The notes under the pieces were generated by a model that made no database searches, was not told where the DNA came from, and saw nothing but the letters and a program-made list of their open reading frames with translations. A program made the translations under genes and the position numbers. Below, piece after piece: positions 61,085-64,000 of a stretch of DNA of 64,000 bases (positions within the stretch are counted from its first letter, which is position 1; the number at the start of each line of letters is the position of its first letter). Source of the DNA: Megamerina dolium (Eukaryota; Arthropoda; Insecta; Diptera; Megamerinidae); contig OY978526.1 in NCBI GenBank assembly GCA_963854835.1, positions 24,520,334-24,584,333 of the forward strand, written 5' to 3'.

Positions 61085-62925
61085 TGCCGCGGTTAAACTT
61101 TCGCGTTTTTTTGTATTTAGCGTCAGGCTCCTTAATGTTCAGTAGACCTATCCAAAAATGCCAAACAATGTTTGCGGTCAATTAGAATATACATTTTTTA
61201 TAAAAAATTCGTTTTGAGAGCAGCAAAAAATCATATTTCATATCTGTGGGAAGAATATATGTCCATCTCGATTTTCGACCAAATAAATCGTTAAGAATAT
61301 TTGATACATACTTTTTTTTTTGTATAAAATAACGTAAAAAATAAAAGTACAGTGGCATCTCATAGCACTCGAAAATATATGTTTCAGTTATTTATGGTAT
61401 AATTTCAAATATGATCAATTTGTTTTTTATTTCATTTAGAAGATGTTGCTTGCTTACAAATAAATAAACACAACGTTTATTTTACTTTCTCTCTCTCTGA
61501 ATCATACTATGTTACTTCTAAAATGAACAATTTATCACATTGCGGGTGCGGCTTCGACCTCAGGAGTCTTGTATAAATTACATATGTCAAGGTTTTCCTC
61601 TATTCGTACATACATATTGTAATGATTAAAATTACATCAGCATTATGATTATCATGTTAAAAGACGACAGCAAACAATAAATTTTCAAATGAACAATCAT
61701 TTATCAGGTTTTACTTGCCAAGAGATTTTTCTTCTTCCATCAAACACTATGCGTAGGTATGGTATGGTATGGTATGGTATTGTATGTACATGGTTGCATT
61801 TAAAGTGTTAGTGCTGACTTACGGGAGATTACACTGTAATATTCAACATTGAGTACGTGTATCAAGATTGTATCAATTTGAAGAAAAAAAAAATAATAAG
61901 AAAAATAAAATTAAAAATACAGTGATTATGCAATAAATTTTATTTCATATATATATGTATGTGTGTGTGTGTGTGCAAGCAAGTGACACTTGTATGCTTT
62001 TAATGGACATGTCAGTGATGTCAGCCAATATGCCTATATGCGCTACATTTACTTATGTGGCAATGTGATAAATAGGCAATGTAGCAATAATATTTTTTTG
62101 TTTTTTTTTTTTGCTTTCTTGGATTTATGCCTAAGCATTATTACTTGATATTTTCATTTGTTGTTGTACATACATAGTAGCAACTATCGTAAGTAGTACT
62201 ATTGCACTATTACAACAGCCAACCAGCAATAAAGTACCTACATACTCGTACATGTGTTGTAATTGAATTAAAACACATGAAATAAGATGAACGTTATTAA
62301 TGTGTGTATTCACACAGTTGTTGTTATTGTTGTTGTTTTGTAATGCCTATTGAATTATAATTTGTTGTTGCGCTAGTGCCTAAAATGTATTGTTATAATT
62401 TTGTTATTACCCATATGTATTACTAGTATTGGCAATGATGTTTGAGTTGGCTTGGCTGGTGGTTAGTATTTTTATTATTTAATTGAGCAAATTATTAACA
62501 ATTTTATTTCAAATTATTTTCAACATTTTTCTGCTTATGTTTTGGTATTGTTTTGGTATAATTTAGAAAATTTATGGCATAAAGAAATAATAGCAACATG
62601 AAAAAAAAACCTCGAAAATTAAGCCTTTTTAAGTAAACTTAATTGAAATATAATTATGGTGTGGTAATAAAAATATAAAAAATAGCAAGTACGTGTATGT
62701 TGTTGTTGATGCTGCTACTTAAATCGAAGAGAAGCTAAAACGCAAATTTGACAGTAAATATATTATTTTATGAAACACGTAGACGAAGGGAGAGTGAGAG
62801 AGAGGATATGAGGGAGTGTTACGTTATTTTGATGTAAATTTTTTGAACTGAAGTCTTTGATTTACATCATTTTGATCACACATTTCACGGCTCCAGAGAT
62901 AAAATATAGGAGAAAATTAACACAA
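61085..62925. other. Non-coding stretch with microsatellites
   Basis: No gene recognised. Contains (GGTAT)n at 61756-61780, (GT)n at about 61959-61973 and (GTT)n near 62319-62336. Confidence 0.5.
61756..61780. repeat. (GGTAT)n pentanucleotide repeat
   Basis: Five perfect GGTAT units. Confidence 0.95.
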
Positions 62926-62929
62926 AATT

Positions 62930-63560
62930 ATCTGAAAATTGACAAATAACCACTTAGTTGACCAAGAATCGCCTTTAGGAGCTTAAACTATATGACCGAC
63001 CCAAATTCATTTTTCTTCCTCAACATTTCCTTCAAGCACACTTATTTATTATCTCCGCCACTTAGAGAGACTTTCATAGAAAATGAACTTGAAAATACCT
63101 ACAAATATATAAATAATCCCAGGAATCGCCCATAAAACGATGAAATGTATAACTGACCCACATTGATTTTTTCCCCTCAACATTTCCTCTGAACTTACTT
63201 ATCCCTCAACTCCACCCTTTAATGGGGAGTCTGGCCATACAAAATGAACAGAAAAATATATGAAAATTGATAATCCATCCACATAAGGGAACAGTAATTG
63301 TATCTTTGTAGTGCAATGAAATGTATATCTGACTCCTATTCATTTTTTCTCTTCGTCATTTAAGGGGACTCCCATACAAAATGACCGAATAAAACAATAG
63401 AATGCCACAATAGCTGCCCAGGAATTGCACTTAAAGCAGTGAAATGCATGACCGACCCCCATTACTTTTTACTCGTCCACATTTCTTCCGAATATACTTA
63501 CTCCATTGCTCCATTACATTGGGGAGGCTGGCTTATCAACAAAACTGAAGTTATAATAAT
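62930..63560 (+). repeat. Family C tandem array, 4 units
   Basis: TATGACCGACCCAAATTCAT, ATAACTGACCCACATTGATT, TATCTGACTCCTATTCATTT and CATGACCGACCCCCATTACT mark units at about 62990, 63150, 63330 and 63447, spaced about 117-180 bp. They are followed by CAACATTTCCTYCRA, CTTATTYATYATCTCC, GGGGAGTCTGGCCATACAAA or GGGGACTCCCATACAAAATG, and AATAGCTGCCCAGGAATTGC-like blocks. Confidence 0.75.
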
Positions 63561-64000
63561 TGCCTTCTTCAATATTCTATAAGTATCATAATATTTTGAA
63601 TAAAATAATTCTTCATTTATTGCAATCAATTGCAGATATTCGGAGTTGCCACTTGTTTTCCAAAAAATCGAAAAAGAGTTGAAAACTATCAGAGTTATAG
63701 GTTTCTAAAATGAAGCAAGTGACGAAAAAAGAGCCGTTTAAGAGTAAATCGATCATTGGAGTGTGTAAAAGCTTTAAAAATTTTATTTTGTGTTGCACTC
63801 GACTAGATCTTCTAGATCTACACTAGTTCACTTGTAGACTTGTAGTTCACTAGCATAAATATAATGCATTATAGGGTTAACTAGATGGTTGTATTGCAAC
63901 ATTATCATTGTAACATTGTTTAATATTGTTTATAAATATATTATAATTGGTTGTGAGGTTAGTTAATTTTTTCTTTTGAGTTGCTGTTATTGCTGATTTG
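63560..64000. other. Non-coding stretch
   Basis: No gene recognised. A short direct repeat ctagatct-t-ctagatct lies at about 63803-63819, with further CTAG and GTAGACTTGTAG words nearby. Confidence 0.5.

Overview
This window looks like non-coding nuclear DNA from an insect, most probably a higher fly. It is strongly AT-rich by eye and dense in short microsatellites. Its mobile-element relics are of insect type: Tc1, mariner, rosa-like DD41D mariner, jockey-type and RNase-H-bearing LINEs, and a tRNA-derived SINE. No host protein-coding gene, rRNA, functional tRNA or CRISPR array could be supported. The species and the exact genomic context (long intron or intergenic) cannot be read from the sequence. 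One strong CAG|GTAAG double splice motif at 30798-30801 is compatible with a very long plus-strand intron. The window contains one intact long coding region, the transposase of a complete Tc1-like transposon.

Layout. 1-8.7 kb: AT-rich DNA with short arrays of three dispersed tandem-repeat families (A at 1.7-2.5 kb, C at 3.7-4.3 kb, B at 5.6-6.5 kb). 8.7-10 kb: an I-type LINE 3' fragment lies next to a broken mariner. 10-16 kb: plain non-coding DNA, a long family A array (12.3-13.4 kb) and an AT-rich 162-bp duplication. 16.6-18.5 kb: a perfect 18-bp hairpin, an unidentified 112-codon reading frame and two RNase H relics. 20.2-21.5 kb: an internally deleted DD41D element with intact ends and a family B array. 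23.1-24.4 kb: a LINE 3' end and a long DD41D mariner pseudogene. 25.8-27.45 kb: the intact Tc1-like element, 1,651 bp, TA-flanked, with IR/DR ends. 27.5-35 kb: mostly plain DNA with a degenerate TTGCAAACAT repeat, a family B array and a mariner 3' scrap. 35.5-36.1 kb: DD41D and LINE scraps. 39.3-40.5 kb: a family B array split by a jockey-type LINE with a (CAA)n tail and target duplication. 44.2-44.6 and 48.6-49.3 kb: two reverse-transcriptase 3' relics. 49.8-50.1 and 60.6-60.9 kb: two copies of one tRNA-derived SINE. 46.5-47.1, 52.7-53.9 and 59.9-61.1 kb: family A arrays. 55.7-56.5 and 62.9-63.6 kb: family C arrays. 56.72-57.45 kb: a TTAA-flanked terminal-inverted-repeat element without coding capacity.

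How it fits together. The genes here do not form a pathway. The window is a graveyard of both transposon classes in both orientations, with one apparently young intact Tc1 copy. The most unusual pattern is that three tandem-repeat families, with different overall sequences, share a period of about 150-157 bp and a common TCCCATACAAA core. They recur as short arrays across the whole window and act as landing sites for at least two other retroelements.
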